This document shows, one piece after another, positions 1 through 6,728 of a DNA stretch of 64,000 bases. Position numbers and translations under genes: made by a program. A model generated the notes under the pieces. That model saw only the letters and a list, made by a program, of their open reading frames with translations, did no database searches and was not told where the DNA came from. Position 1 is the first letter of the stretch. Each line of letters begins with the position of its first letter. The DNA lies in NCBI RefSeq assembly GCF_016031655.1, contig NZ_JACCHQ010000032.1, positions 19,368 through 83,367 of the forward strand, in the 5' to 3' direction. The stretch is from Bradyrhizobium glycinis (lineage in GTDB: Bacteria > Pseudomonadota > Alphaproteobacteria > Rhizobiales > Xanthobacteraceae).

Positions 1-221
1 AAAATCTCGGCATCGACGCCCAGTACAATCTGGTCGAGGTCGCGACCGGCCGGTCGGTGATGTCAGGCTCGACGTTCTCGCGCGTGTCCTATGACATGCC
101 GGGGTCCTATCAGCGCTTCTCGCGCACCCGCGCCGTGCGCGATGCCGAGGATCGCGCCGCCAACGAGATTGCCGAGAACATCACCACCCGGCTCGCCTCG
201 TTCTTCACCGCGGGGACGTAG
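1..221 (+). CDS. lptE: LPS-assembly lipoprotein LptE, C-terminal part (cut by window start)
   Basis: The first complete codon is at position 3, and 72 residues are visible before the TAG at 219-221. They read through an Ala-Gln-Tyr-Asn segment, then Ser-Gly-Ser-Thr-Phe-Ser-Arg-Val-Ser-Tyr, and end in a helix with Ala-Ala-Asn-Glu-Ile-Ala-Glu-Asn-Ile followed by Leu-Ala-Ser-Phe-Phe. This is the usual end of alphaproteobacterial LptE, the outer-membrane lipoprotein that plugs the LptD barrel and helps deliver lipopolysaccharide to the cell surface. The signal peptide and lipid-anchored cysteine lie outside the window. lptE just before holA is a common arrangement, which supports the call. Function is inferred from this partial sequence and the neighbour. 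Confidence 0.68.
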   Translation, partial: NLGIDAQYNLVEVATGRSVMSGSTFSRVSYDMPGSYQRFSRTRAVRDAEDRAANEIAENITTRLASFFTAGT

Positions 222-231
222 TTCACTCCCA

Positions 232-317
232 TCATTCCGGGGCGCCCGCGGAGCGAAACGGAATCTCGATCCCAACCTCCGGATTCCGGGTTCGCGCTGC
301 GCGCGTCCCGGAATGAC
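232..317. repeat. Dispersed palindromic repeat, family A copy 1
   Basis: Imperfect inverted repeat whose outer arms are tcattccggg and cccggaatga. Similar elements occur at 2487-2591, 50485-50564 and 60362-60442. It fills the lptE-holA gap. Its right arm contains an in-frame ATG at 313, which argues that holA really starts at 328. Confidence 0.8.
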
Positions 318-327
318 AATCTGGACC

Positions 328-1356
328 ATGGTCGCACTGCGCGGAAAAGAGATCGACGCCTTCCTCGCCCGCCCCGATGCGGGCCGTCCGATCATCCTGC
401 TCTATGGTCCTGATGCCGGCCTCGTGCGCGAGCGCGCCGACGCGTTGATCGCATCCAGCGTCGATGATCCCAACGATCCGTTCTCGCTGGTCAAGCTCGA
501 TGGCGACGAGCTCTCCGCCGAGCCTTCGCGCCTCGTCGACGAAGCCATGACCGTGCCGCTGTTCGGCGGCCGCCGCGCCATCCGCGTTCGCGCCGGCTCG
601 CGCAGCTTTGCCTCCGGCATCGAGACGCTGGCCGAGATGAACGTGAAGGATTGCCGCATCGTGATCGAGGCCGGCGAGCTTCGCCCGGAATCACCGCTGC
701 GCAAGGCTTGCGAGAAAGCCAAGACCGCCGTGGCGATCGGCTGTTATCCCGACACCGAGCGCGATCTTGCCAAGCTGATGGACGACGAGCTGCGCATCGC
801 GAATTTGCGCATCGCGCCGGACGCCCGCGCGGCGCTGATGTCGTTCCTCGGCGGCGACCGCCAGGCCTCGCGTAACGAGTTGCGCAAGCTGACGCTCTAC
901 GCCCACGGCAAGGGCGAGGTCACGCTGGATGACGTCATGGCCGTGGTCGCCGATGCCTCGGAGCTGAAGCTCGATCCGATCGTCGACGGCGCCTTCGCCG
1001 GGCGGCCCGACATCGTCGAGACCGAGTTCGCCAAGGCCATGATCGCCGGGACCTATCCCGGCGTGATCATCTCGGCCGCACAGCGCCAGGCGGCGTGGCT
1101 GCACAAATCGGCGCTCGCGATTGCCGACGGCACGCCTGCCTCCGCCGTGCTCGACGGCGGTTTTCCGCGCCTGCATTTCTCGCGAAAGCCCGCGGTCGAA
1201 ACCGCGCTGCGCAATTTCAGCCCGGCGCGACTCGCCGCCATCATCGAGCAGCTGGCGACCGCCGCGCTCGACACGCGCAAGCATTCCACCCTCGCCGCCG
1301 CCATCGCCCAGCGTGCGCTGATGGCGATTGCCGCGAATGCAAAGCGGCGGGGCTAG
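328..1356 (+). CDS. holA: DNA polymerase III subunit delta
   Basis: 342-residue clamp-loader delta subunit, which opens the beta sliding clamp for loading onto primed DNA. The N-terminus has the P-loop-like Leu-Tyr-Gly-Pro-Asp-Ala-Gly-Leu stretch (about residues 24-31) that lacks the GKT of a true ATPase, as expected for delta, which does not hydrolyse ATP. The middle holds a conserved Gly-Gly-Asp-Arg-X-X-Ser-X-X-Glu-Leu-X-Lys-Leu segment (about 178-192), followed by the helical collar domain. The reading frame is open far upstream (from 91), but that extension runs through lptE and a palindromic repeat. An ATG at 313 lies inside the repeat arm, so the ATG at 328 is preferred. It converges with parB. 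Confidence 0.93.
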   Translation: MVALRGKEIDAFLARPDAGRPIILLYGPDAGLVRERADALIASSVDDPNDPFSLVKLDGDELSAEPSRLVDEAMTVPLFGGRRAIRVRAGSRSFASGIETLAEMNVKDCRIVIEAGELRPESPLRKACEKAKTAVAIGCYPDTERDLAKLMDDELRIANLRIAPDARAALMSFLGGDRQASRNELRKLTLYAHGKGEVTLDDVMAVVADASELKLDPIVDGAFAGRPDIVETEFAKAMIAGTYPGVIISAAQRQAAWLHKSALAIADGTPASAVLDGGFPRLHFSRKPAVETALRNFSPARLAAIIEQLATAALDTRKHSTLAAAIAQRALMAIAANAKRRG

Positions 1357-1395
1357 GCTCTCCGCTCCGACGTCAAGCGAGCGCAACTCTCTCCA

Positions 1396-1482
1396 CGTCA
1401 TTGCGAGGAGCGCAAGCGACGAAGCAATCCAGACTCCCTCCGCGGAGAGATTCTGGATTGCTTCGCTGCGCTCGCAATGACG
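1396..1482. repeat. Dispersed palindromic repeat, family B copy 1
   Basis: Inverted repeat with arms cgtcattgcgag and ctcgcaatgacg, and inner arms gaagcaatcc and ggattgcttc. Family members also lie at 6425-6545 and 23882-23961. It sits between the convergent holA and parB. Confidence 0.82.
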
Positions 1483-1506
1483 GTGTTGGCGCAGATGCGC
1501 ATCACA

Positions 1507-1543
1507 CTCGGTGTCGCCCCTGCGTTGGCGGGTCGACACCGAG
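1507..1543. terminator. Perfect 10-bp inverted repeat between convergent holA and parB
   Basis: CTCGGTGTCG at 1507-1516 pairs perfectly with CGACACCGAG at 1534-1543 around a 17-base loop. It lies 8 bases beyond the parB stop (which ends at 1551 on the minus strand) and downstream of holA. There is no clear T-tract, so a role as a bidirectional transcription end is inferred from position and stem strength only. Confidence 0.45.
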
Positions 1544-1550
1544 ACCGCGT

Positions 1551-2438
1551 CTACACCGCGCCCTTGGCCAGCCGCTTCATCACCTCATCGAGCTGATCGA
1601 GGTTGCGGTAGTTGATCTGCACGGAGCCGCCGGGGTCGCGGTGATTGACGGTGACCTTGAGGCCGAGCGCGTCGCTGACGCGCTTCTCCAGATCGATCGT
1701 GTCGGGGTCCTTTTCCTTGCCGCCGCTGGCGCGCGCCTTCTGCGGCTTGCGCTCCGGCACCCCCTCTTCATGCGCGAGCGCCTCGGCCTGGCGGACGTTG
1801 AGACCTTCCTCGACGATGCGCTTGGCGGCGGCGAGCGGATCGGGCACGCCGATCAAGGCGCGAGCGTGGCCGGCCGTTAGCTCGCCGGTCGCGATGAAGG
1901 CCTGCACCTCAGCCGGCAGCTTGGTCAGCCGCATCATGTTGGCGACGTGGCTGCGGCTCTTGCCGACGACCTTGGCAATGTCGTCCTGGCTGCGTTTGAA
2001 CTCGTTGGCGAGCGCGTGATAGCCCTGCGCCTCTTCCATCGGGTTGAGATCCTCGCGCTGCACGTTCTCGACGATCGCGAATTCCAGCGCGTCGCTGTCG
2101 CTGATGTCGACCGGAACGATCGGCACCTCGTGCAGGCCGGCCATCTGCGAGGCGCGCCAGCGCCGTTCGCCGGCGATGATCTCGTAGCGATCCTGCGCGC
2201 CCTTCACCGGACGCACCACGATCGGCTGGATCACGCCATGCTGCTTGATGGAGTCGGAGAGCTCCTTCAGCTCGGTATCCGAAAAGGTACGGCGCGGGTT
2301 GCGCGGATTGGCCTTGATGAATTCGATCGGCACCTTGCGCTGTGCGCGCGGACGATCGACATGCTGAGCCTCGCCGCCGACATCACCGATCAGACTTGCA
2401 AGACCCCGGCCCAGTCGCGAACGCGCTTCGTCGGCCAT
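1551..2438 (-). CDS. parB: Chromosome-partitioning protein ParB
   Basis: 295-residue CTP-dependent DNA clamp that binds parS and spreads around it to organise the origin. The N-terminus has the Leu-Gly-Arg-Gly-Leu motif that contacts ParA. The CTP-binding fold carries the Gly-Glu-Arg-Arg-Trp-Arg-Ala box and the Glu-Asn-Val-Gln-Arg-Glu-Asp-Leu-Asn motif. It is followed by a helix-turn-helix (Asp-Asp-Ile-Ala-X-X-Val-Gly-Lys-Ser-Arg-Ser-His-Val-Ala-Asn) and a C-terminal dimerisation domain ending about Met-Lys-Arg-Leu-Ala-Lys-Gly. A frame-open extension to 2459 was trimmed to the ATG at 2438 (Met-Ala-Asp-Glu-Ala). Its likely targets are six parS-type sites at 4075-6685. It follows parA in the same orientation, separated by a palindromic repeat. 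Confidence 0.97.
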   Translation of the reverse strand: MADEARSRLGRGLASLIGDVGGEAQHVDRPRAQRKVPIEFIKANPRNPRRTFSDTELKELSDSIKQHGVIQPIVVRPVKGAQDRYEIIAGERRWRASQMAGLHEVPIVPVDISDSDALEFAIVENVQREDLNPMEEAQGYHALANEFKRSQDDIAKVVGKSRSHVANMMRLTKLPAEVQAFIATGELTAGHARALIGVPDPLAAAKRIVEEGLNVRQAEALAHEEGVPERKPQKARASGGKEKDPDTIDLEKRVSDALGLKVTVNHRDPGGSVQINYRNLDQLDEVMKRLAKGAV

Positions 2439-2486
2439 CGCCAGCTCCCTTGGATTCAACTTGAACGCTCCTGCTACTCTGTTCCT

Positions 2487-2591
2487 GTCATTCCGGGACG
2501 CGCAAAGCGCGAACCCGGAATCTCGACGTTGTTCAATTTCAAATCTCGGGATTCCGGATCAATTCGCGTGCCGCGAATTGTCCGGAATGAC
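2487..2591. repeat. Dispersed palindromic repeat, family A copy 2, inside the parAB operon
   Basis: About 105 bp with arms gtcattccggg and tccggaatgac plus nested inverted segments. It occupies most of the 165-bp gap between the parA stop and the parB start, so transcripts covering both genes would carry a large hairpin here. Confidence 0.8.
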
Positions 2592-2603
2592 ATCGCCTGG
2601 AAT

Positions 2604-3470
2604 TCAATGCGTCGTGCGCAGCTCGCGCTCGCGCTGGATCACTTCGGTGGCGAGCCGCAAATAGGCTTCGCTGCCGACGCATTTGAGATCGTAGACCAGC
2701 ACCGGCTTGCCGTAGGACGGCGCTTCCGAAATGCGCACGTTGCGCGGGATCATGGTCTTGTAGACCTTCTCGCCCATGAACTGGCGAACGTCGGCGACGA
2801 CCTGGTTCGACAGGTTGTTGCGCGAGTCGAACATGGTCAGCACGATGCCGTGGATCGACAGGTTCGGATTGAGCGTCGAGCGCACCTGCTCCACCGTCTG
2901 CAACAATTGCGACAGACCTTCGAGCGCGAAGAACTCGCATTGCAGCGGCACCAGGATCGCGTCCGAGGCCGCCATGGCGTTGACCGTGAGCAGGTTGAGC
3001 GAGGGCGGGCAGTCGATCAGCACATAGGTGTAGTCGGCGTCCGGGGAGACGTTGTTGTTGAGCGCGCCGATCGCATCGCGCAACTTGAAGGCGCGGCCAG
3101 GCGTGGTGCCGAGCTCAAGCTCGAGGCCGGAGAGATCCATGGTCGACGGCGCGATGTGCAGCCGCGGCACCGCAGTCGAGACCACCGCCTCGCGCAAGGC
3201 GGCTTCGCCGATCAGCACGTCATAGGTCGAGCAGGAGCGGTTGCGGCGATCGATGCCGAGGCCGGTCGAGGCGTTGCCCTGCGGATCGAGATCGACAATC
3301 AGGACGCGCTCGCCGATTGCCGCGAGCGCCGTGCCCAGATTGATCGCTGTGGTTGTTTTCCCCACGCCGCCCTTTTGATTCGCCAAGGCCAGGATGCGCG
3401 GATGACCATGGGGGACCTCATCGGTCTTTTGCGCCGTCTGTTCTTGCTGTGGTTCGTCAATCACGCTCAT
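2604..3470 (-). CDS. parA: Chromosome-partitioning ATPase ParA
   Basis: 288-residue Walker-type ATPase that moves ParB-parS complexes along the nucleoid. The deviant Walker A motif Lys-Gly-Gly-Val-Gly-Lys-Thr-Thr lies at residues 33-40, with the signature lysine at its start. Walker B is in Tyr-Val-Leu-Ile-Asp-Cys-Pro-Pro-Ser. The Asp-Leu-Asp-Pro-Gln-Gly-Asn segment is also present. The ATG at 3470 (Met-Ser-Val-Ile-Asp-Glu) was chosen, because the longer frame to 3521 runs into the end of rsmG. The start lies 28 bp beyond the rsmG stop, so rsmG-parA-parB are probably one transcription unit. Confidence 0.97.
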   Translation of the reverse strand: MSVIDEPQQEQTAQKTDEVPHGHPRILALANQKGGVGKTTTAINLGTALAAIGERVLIVDLDPQGNASTGLGIDRRNRSCSTYDVLIGEAALREAVVSTAVPRLHIAPSTMDLSGLELELGTTPGRAFKLRDAIGALNNNVSPDADYTYVLIDCPPSLNLLTVNAMAASDAILVPLQCEFFALEGLSQLLQTVEQVRSTLNPNLSIHGIVLTMFDSRNNLSNQVVADVRQFMGEKVYKTMIPRNVRISEAPSYGKPVLVYDLKCVGSEAYLRLATEVIQRERELRTTH

Positions 3471-3498
3471 CGCAATTCCCCACTCACCTCTCAACGCC

Positions 3499-4272
3499 TC
3501 AGCTGCGCCGTTCGGCGGCATTGAGCTCCACGATCCAGCCGTCGCCCGTGCGGCTTTGATGGAGCTGCGGCCGAATATTCCAATATTTAGCGGCTTCGGT
3601 CAATTCAGCCTCTACATCTTGACCCTTGAGAAATAACGCCTTTGCGCCCTGGCGCAGCAGCGGCTCCGCGAAGCCGATAAGTTGATGTAGCGGAGCCAAC
3701 GCACGTGCGGTGACGCAATCGACGGGGCCGGTGATTCTATCCACATTATCCCCGATCTCAGCGAGATGTACGACTCCCGGAGATGCGGTGACGCGGATCG
3801 CTTCGCGCAAAAAGGCGGTCTTCTTGGCGATTCGCTCGACGAGATGGACGCTCGCGGCAGGTGTGCCGGCCATGGCGCAGGCGAGCACGACGCCGGGAAA
3901 GCCGCCGCCGCTCCCAAGATCAACCCAGCGTTTTGCGGCCGGCGCGAGATCCACCAGCTGGAGCGAGTCGGCGATGTGCCGCGTCCAGAGCTGCGGCAAG
4001 GTCGAGGGCGCGATCAGATTGGTCTTGGCCTGCCACTCCCGTAGCAGCGCGATGTAGCGATCAAGCCGCTCCTCGGTTTCACGTGAAACGGGAGCGAGCT
4101 TGAGGGCGGCGATCTTGTCAGCGGCGATGATGGAATCGAGCGCCTTGTCGTTGGCCGCGGCCTTGCTGATCGTCGGGCTGGCCGTCCCAGGTTCGGTTCG
4201 CCGCCCGGCGCCCTCACCCGCCCCGGGGCGTCGCGATGGCGGGCGATCTCCGCCTGATCCGCGCTGTTTCAC
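3499..4272 (-). CDS. rsmG: 16S rRNA (guanine527-N7)-methyltransferase RsmG (GidB)
   Basis: 257-residue SAM-dependent enzyme that methylates G527 of 16S rRNA. Loss of this methylation gives low-level streptomycin resistance in other bacteria. The SAM-binding motif Val-Asp-Leu-Gly-Ser-Gly-Gly-Gly-Phe-Pro-Gly is clear near the middle. The first ~60 residues are Gly/Arg/Pro/Ala-rich and not typical of the family. Conserved sequence begins at Val-Ser-Arg-Glu-Thr-Glu-Glu-Arg-Leu. The only upstream start in frame is the GTG at 4272, which lies inside a parS-type site. The Val-Ser-Arg-Glu-Thr segment is itself encoded by a second parS-type sequence (4075-4090). It is 9 bp downstream of mnmG, the usual gidAB order. 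The exact start is uncertain. Confidence 0.9.
   Translation of the reverse strand: MKQRGSGGDRPPSRRPGAGEGAGRRTEPGTASPTISKAAANDKALDSIIAADKIAALKLAPVSRETEERLDRYIALLREWQAKTNLIAPSTLPQLWTRHIADSLQLVDLAPAAKRWVDLGSGGGFPGVVLACAMAGTPAASVHLVERIAKKTAFLREAIRVTASPGVVHLAEIGDNVDRITGPVDCVTARALAPLHQLIGFAEPLLRQGAKALFLKGQDVEAELTEAAKYWNIRPQLHQSRTGDGWIVELNAAERRS
4075..4090. other. parS-like site 1 (inside rsmG)
   Basis: GGTTTCACGTGAAACG matches the consensus TGTTTCACGTGAAACA at 14 of 16 positions. It is part of the rsmG coding sequence and encodes Val-Ser-Arg-Glu-Thr on the minus strand. Confidence 0.7.
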
Positions 4273-4280
4273 GTGAAACG
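4265..4280. other. parS site 2 (mnmG-rsmG junction)
   Basis: TGTTTCACGTGAAACG, a 15 of 16 match to the ParB-binding consensus. It spans the 9-bp gap between the mnmG stop (4282) and rsmG and contains the rsmG GTG start at 4270-4272. Confidence 0.85.
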
Positions 4281-4281
4281 C

Positions 4282-6162
4282 CTATACGATTGCCTTGGAA
4301 GTCTTTCGTGCCTCCCGGCGGAGATAGGCCGCGAGAATGCCGAGCGCCGCCGGCGTCATTCCGTCAATCCGGCCGGCCTGGCCGACGGTGAACGGTCGCG
4401 CCTTCTCCAGCTTGGCGCGCACTTCATTGGAGAGACCAGGAACGAGCTGGTAATCGACATCCGCCAGCACCATTCCCTCGTCGCGCCGGAAGGCTTCGAC
4501 GTCGGCGCTCTGGCGCTCCAGATAGACGTCGTACTTGGCGTCGATCTCGAGATGGGTTGCGATGACGGGATCGATGGCCGACAGCTCGGGCCAGATCGCA
4601 CGGACCTGGCGCCAGCCGATCTCCGGATAGGCCATCAGCTCGAAAGCAGAACGGCGCTGACCGTCCCGGTTCAACGACAGCCCGTGCTTGATGGCTTCGT
4701 TCGGGGTGATCGTCAGGGATTTCGACAGCGTCCGGGCGGCGTTCAGGGCGTCCATCTTGGCGCGATGATGCCTGATACGGGTGCTGCCGACGCACCCCAG
4801 CGCGATCCCCTTCTCCGTCAGACGCTGGTCGGCATTGTCGGCCCGCAGGGTCAGCCGGTACTCGGCCCTGGACGTGAACATCCGATAGGGCTCGCTGATC
4901 CCGCGGGTCACGAGGTCGTCGATCATCACACCAAGATAGCCGTCCGCGCGGTTGAACACGGTCAGTGCGGCACCGCTGGCGGAAAGGGCCGCGTTCAGGC
5001 CGGCAACGATGCCCTGCCCGGCGGCTTCCTCATATCCGGTGGTGCCGTTGATCTGCCCGGCCAGGAACAGCCCGCGCAGACGCTTGGTCTGGAGGGTCGG
5101 ATCGAGCTCGCGAGGATCGATATGGTCGTATTCGATGGCGTAACCGGGGCGGACCATCTTCACCCGCTCCAAGCCGGGAATGCTGGCGAGGATCGCAAGC
5201 TGGACCTCCTCCGGCAACGAAGTCGAGATGCCGTTGGGGTAGACGGTGCTATCGTCGAGCCCTTCCGGCTCCAGGAAGATCTGGTGGCCGTCGCGGTCGC
5301 CGAAGCGGACGATCTTGTCTTCGATCGAGGGGCAATAACGCGGTCCGGAGCTCTTGATCTGGCCGGAGTACATCGGAGAGCGATGGACGTTGGCCCGGAT
5401 AACCTCATGGGTCGCGGGCGTGGTCCGGGTGATCCCACACTGGATCTGTGGCGTCGTGATCCGCTCCGTCATCACCGAGAACGGCTCTGGCGGTTCGTCG
5501 CCGGGCTGCATCTCGACTGCGCACCAGTCGATGGTGGTGCCGTCGAGGCGTGGCGGAGTCCCGGTCTTGAGGCGTCCAAGAGTGAAGCCGGCGCGCTCGA
5601 AGGAGCTGGAAAGGCCCATCGCAGGGGCCTCGCCGACGCGTCCGGCGGGCCAGTTCTTCTCACCGAGATGGATCAGTCCGCGGAGAAAGGTGCCGGTGGT
5701 GACGACAACGGCCCCTGCCCGGAGCTCCCGGCCGTCCGCCAGGCGGAGCCCGGTGACCCGGCCATCGACCACGACCAGCTCGTCGGCTTCGCACTCGATG
5801 ACAGAAAGGCCTTCGGTCTGGCGGATGGCCGCCTGCATCGCCGCCGCATAGAGCTTGCGGTCGGCCTGGGCCCGCGGACCGCGGACAGCAGGACCCTTCC
5901 GGCGATTAAGGACACGAAACTGGATACCGCCGGCATCGCCGACGCGGCCCATCAGGCCGTCGAGCGCATCGACCTCGCGCACCAGATGGCCCTTGCCGAG
6001 CCCGCCGATGGCGGGATTGCAGGACATCGCGCCGACCGTGGAGAAGCGGTGCGTCACCAGAGCGGTCGTCGCCCCCATGCGCGCAGCCGCAGCCGCGGCC
6101 TCACAGCCGGCGTGGCCGCCGCCGATGACGATGACGTCGAAGCTCCCTCGCTCTGTTCGCAT
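4282..6162 (-). CDS. mnmG: tRNA uridine 5-carboxymethylaminomethyl modification enzyme MnmG (GidA)
   Basis: 626-residue FAD enzyme that works with MnmE to install the cmnm5 group on wobble U34 of certain tRNAs. The dinucleotide-binding motif Gly-Gly-Gly-His-Ala-Gly-Cys-Glu-Ala-Ala is at residues 14-23. Further family motifs are Cys-Asn-Pro-Ala-Ile-Gly-Gly-Leu-Gly-Lys-Gly, Gly-Thr-Pro-Pro-Arg-Leu-Asp-Gly and Arg-Ala-Glu-Tyr-Arg-Leu-X-Leu-Arg-X-Asp-Asn-Ala-Asp. Length is normal for the family. The gene starts at the ATG at 6162. Upstream is a 566-bp gap full of parS sites, then mnmE, its enzymatic partner, in the same orientation. Confidence 0.97.
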   Translation of the reverse strand: MRTERGSFDVIVIGGGHAGCEAAAAAARMGATTALVTHRFSTVGAMSCNPAIGGLGKGHLVREVDALDGLMGRVGDAGGIQFRVLNRRKGPAVRGPRAQADRKLYAAAMQAAIRQTEGLSVIECEADELVVVDGRVTGLRLADGRELRAGAVVVTTGTFLRGLIHLGEKNWPAGRVGEAPAMGLSSSFERAGFTLGRLKTGTPPRLDGTTIDWCAVEMQPGDEPPEPFSVMTERITTPQIQCGITRTTPATHEVIRANVHRSPMYSGQIKSSGPRYCPSIEDKIVRFGDRDGHQIFLEPEGLDDSTVYPNGISTSLPEEVQLAILASIPGLERVKMVRPGYAIEYDHIDPRELDPTLQTKRLRGLFLAGQINGTTGYEEAAGQGIVAGLNAALSASGAALTVFNRADGYLGVMIDDLVTRGISEPYRMFTSRAEYRLTLRADNADQRLTEKGIALGCVGSTRIRHHRAKMDALNAARTLSKSLTITPNEAIKHGLSLNRDGQRRSAFELMAYPEIGWRQVRAIWPELSAIDPVIATHLEIDAKYDVYLERQSADVEAFRRDEGMVLADVDYQLVPGLSNEVRAKLEKARPFTVGQAGRIDGMTPAALGILAAYLRREARKTSKAIV

Positions 6163-6214
6163 GGACGGACTTCTAGCTCACCGGCGAAAAAGCCGGAAGT
6201 GGAAACTCGGGGTG

Positions 6215-6230
6215 TGTTTCACGTGAAACA
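6215..6230. other. parS site 3 (perfect)
   Basis: Perfect 16-bp palindrome TGTTTCACGTGAAACA upstream of mnmG. Confidence 0.95.
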
Positions 6231-6302
6231 AGCGCGGGCCAGGTCGGCAGCAATTTCGCGAAAACAACCCCATGCACAGTAGGAGGAGGATTATTCACAT
6301 GC

Positions 6303-6318
6303 TGTTTCACGTGAAACA
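6303..6318. other. parS site 4 (perfect)
   Basis: Perfect TGTTTCACGTGAAACA, 88 bp after site 3. Confidence 0.95.
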
Positions 6319-6424
6319 AAAGAGAGGCTCTCGCTCGACGGGGTCGAACACAAGCCGTGTCGTGTGTCTATTGTCTCTCTGCCGGAGCTGCCAGTCGAAT
6401 GCAGGCGGCAACCACGTCATACTC

Positions 6425-6545
6425 CGTCATTGCGGGCCAATGGGTCGCACGGCGCGCGGCCCGATCGCAGGCTCCGCGAAACAATCCGGGTCTCGCGGTG
6501 GAGGCAGTCTGGATTGCTTCGTCGCATGGGCTCCTCGCAATGACG
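6425..6545. repeat. Dispersed palindromic repeat, family B copy 2
   Basis: Arms cgtcattgcgg and cctcgcaatgacg, with the inner ggattgcttcg arm shared with copies at 1396 and 23882. The left half has diverged. It lies between parS sites 4 and 5. Confidence 0.72.
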
Positions 6546-6623
6546 AGATCCGAAGTATGGCCGTCGCCCTGCCGCTCGCTCCCTAGATCGGAACGGCAAC
6601 TGGCACTAGCTCACCCTCGGCGG

Positions 6624-6639
6624 TGTTTCACGTGAAACA
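6624..6639. other. parS site 5 (perfect)
   Basis: Perfect TGTTTCACGTGAAACA, 90 bp downstream of the mnmE stop codon (mnmE is on the minus strand). Confidence 0.95.
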
Positions 6640-6669
6640 ATCAGGAACCCCCTGGGAGAAGCGGGCCAC

Positions 6670-6685
6670 CGTTTCACGTGAAACA
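6670..6685. other. parS site 6
   Basis: CGTTTCACGTGAAACA, 15 of 16 match, 44 bp beyond the mnmE stop. Confidence 0.9.
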
Positions 6686-6728
6686 AAAGAAATGGAACAA
6701 AGACTAGTTCTACAATGAAGGACTAGTG

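Larger units (their letters stand above)
6163..6728. other. Gene-free mnmG-mnmE interval: centromere (parS) region
   Basis: 566 bp without a convincing gene. It holds four parS sites (6215, 6303, 6624, 6670) and a family B palindromic repeat (6425-6545). Short frames here translate the repeat and are not credible. Together with the two sites in and beside rsmG this appears to be the chromosomal centromere. Confidence 0.8.

Noticed and set aside
91..327. N-terminal extension of holA
   Set aside because: It translates the end of lptE in another frame and a palindromic repeat. Family similarity starts at 328.
1947..3524. 525-codon open frame on the + strand opposite parA and parB
   Set aside because: It runs through both par genes and the repeat between them in antisense, with no recognisable domain.
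4273..6282. 669-codon open frame on the + strand
   Set aside because: It is antisense to mnmG along its length. Its Arg/Gly/Asp-rich composition is a by-product of high-GC coding DNA on the other strand.
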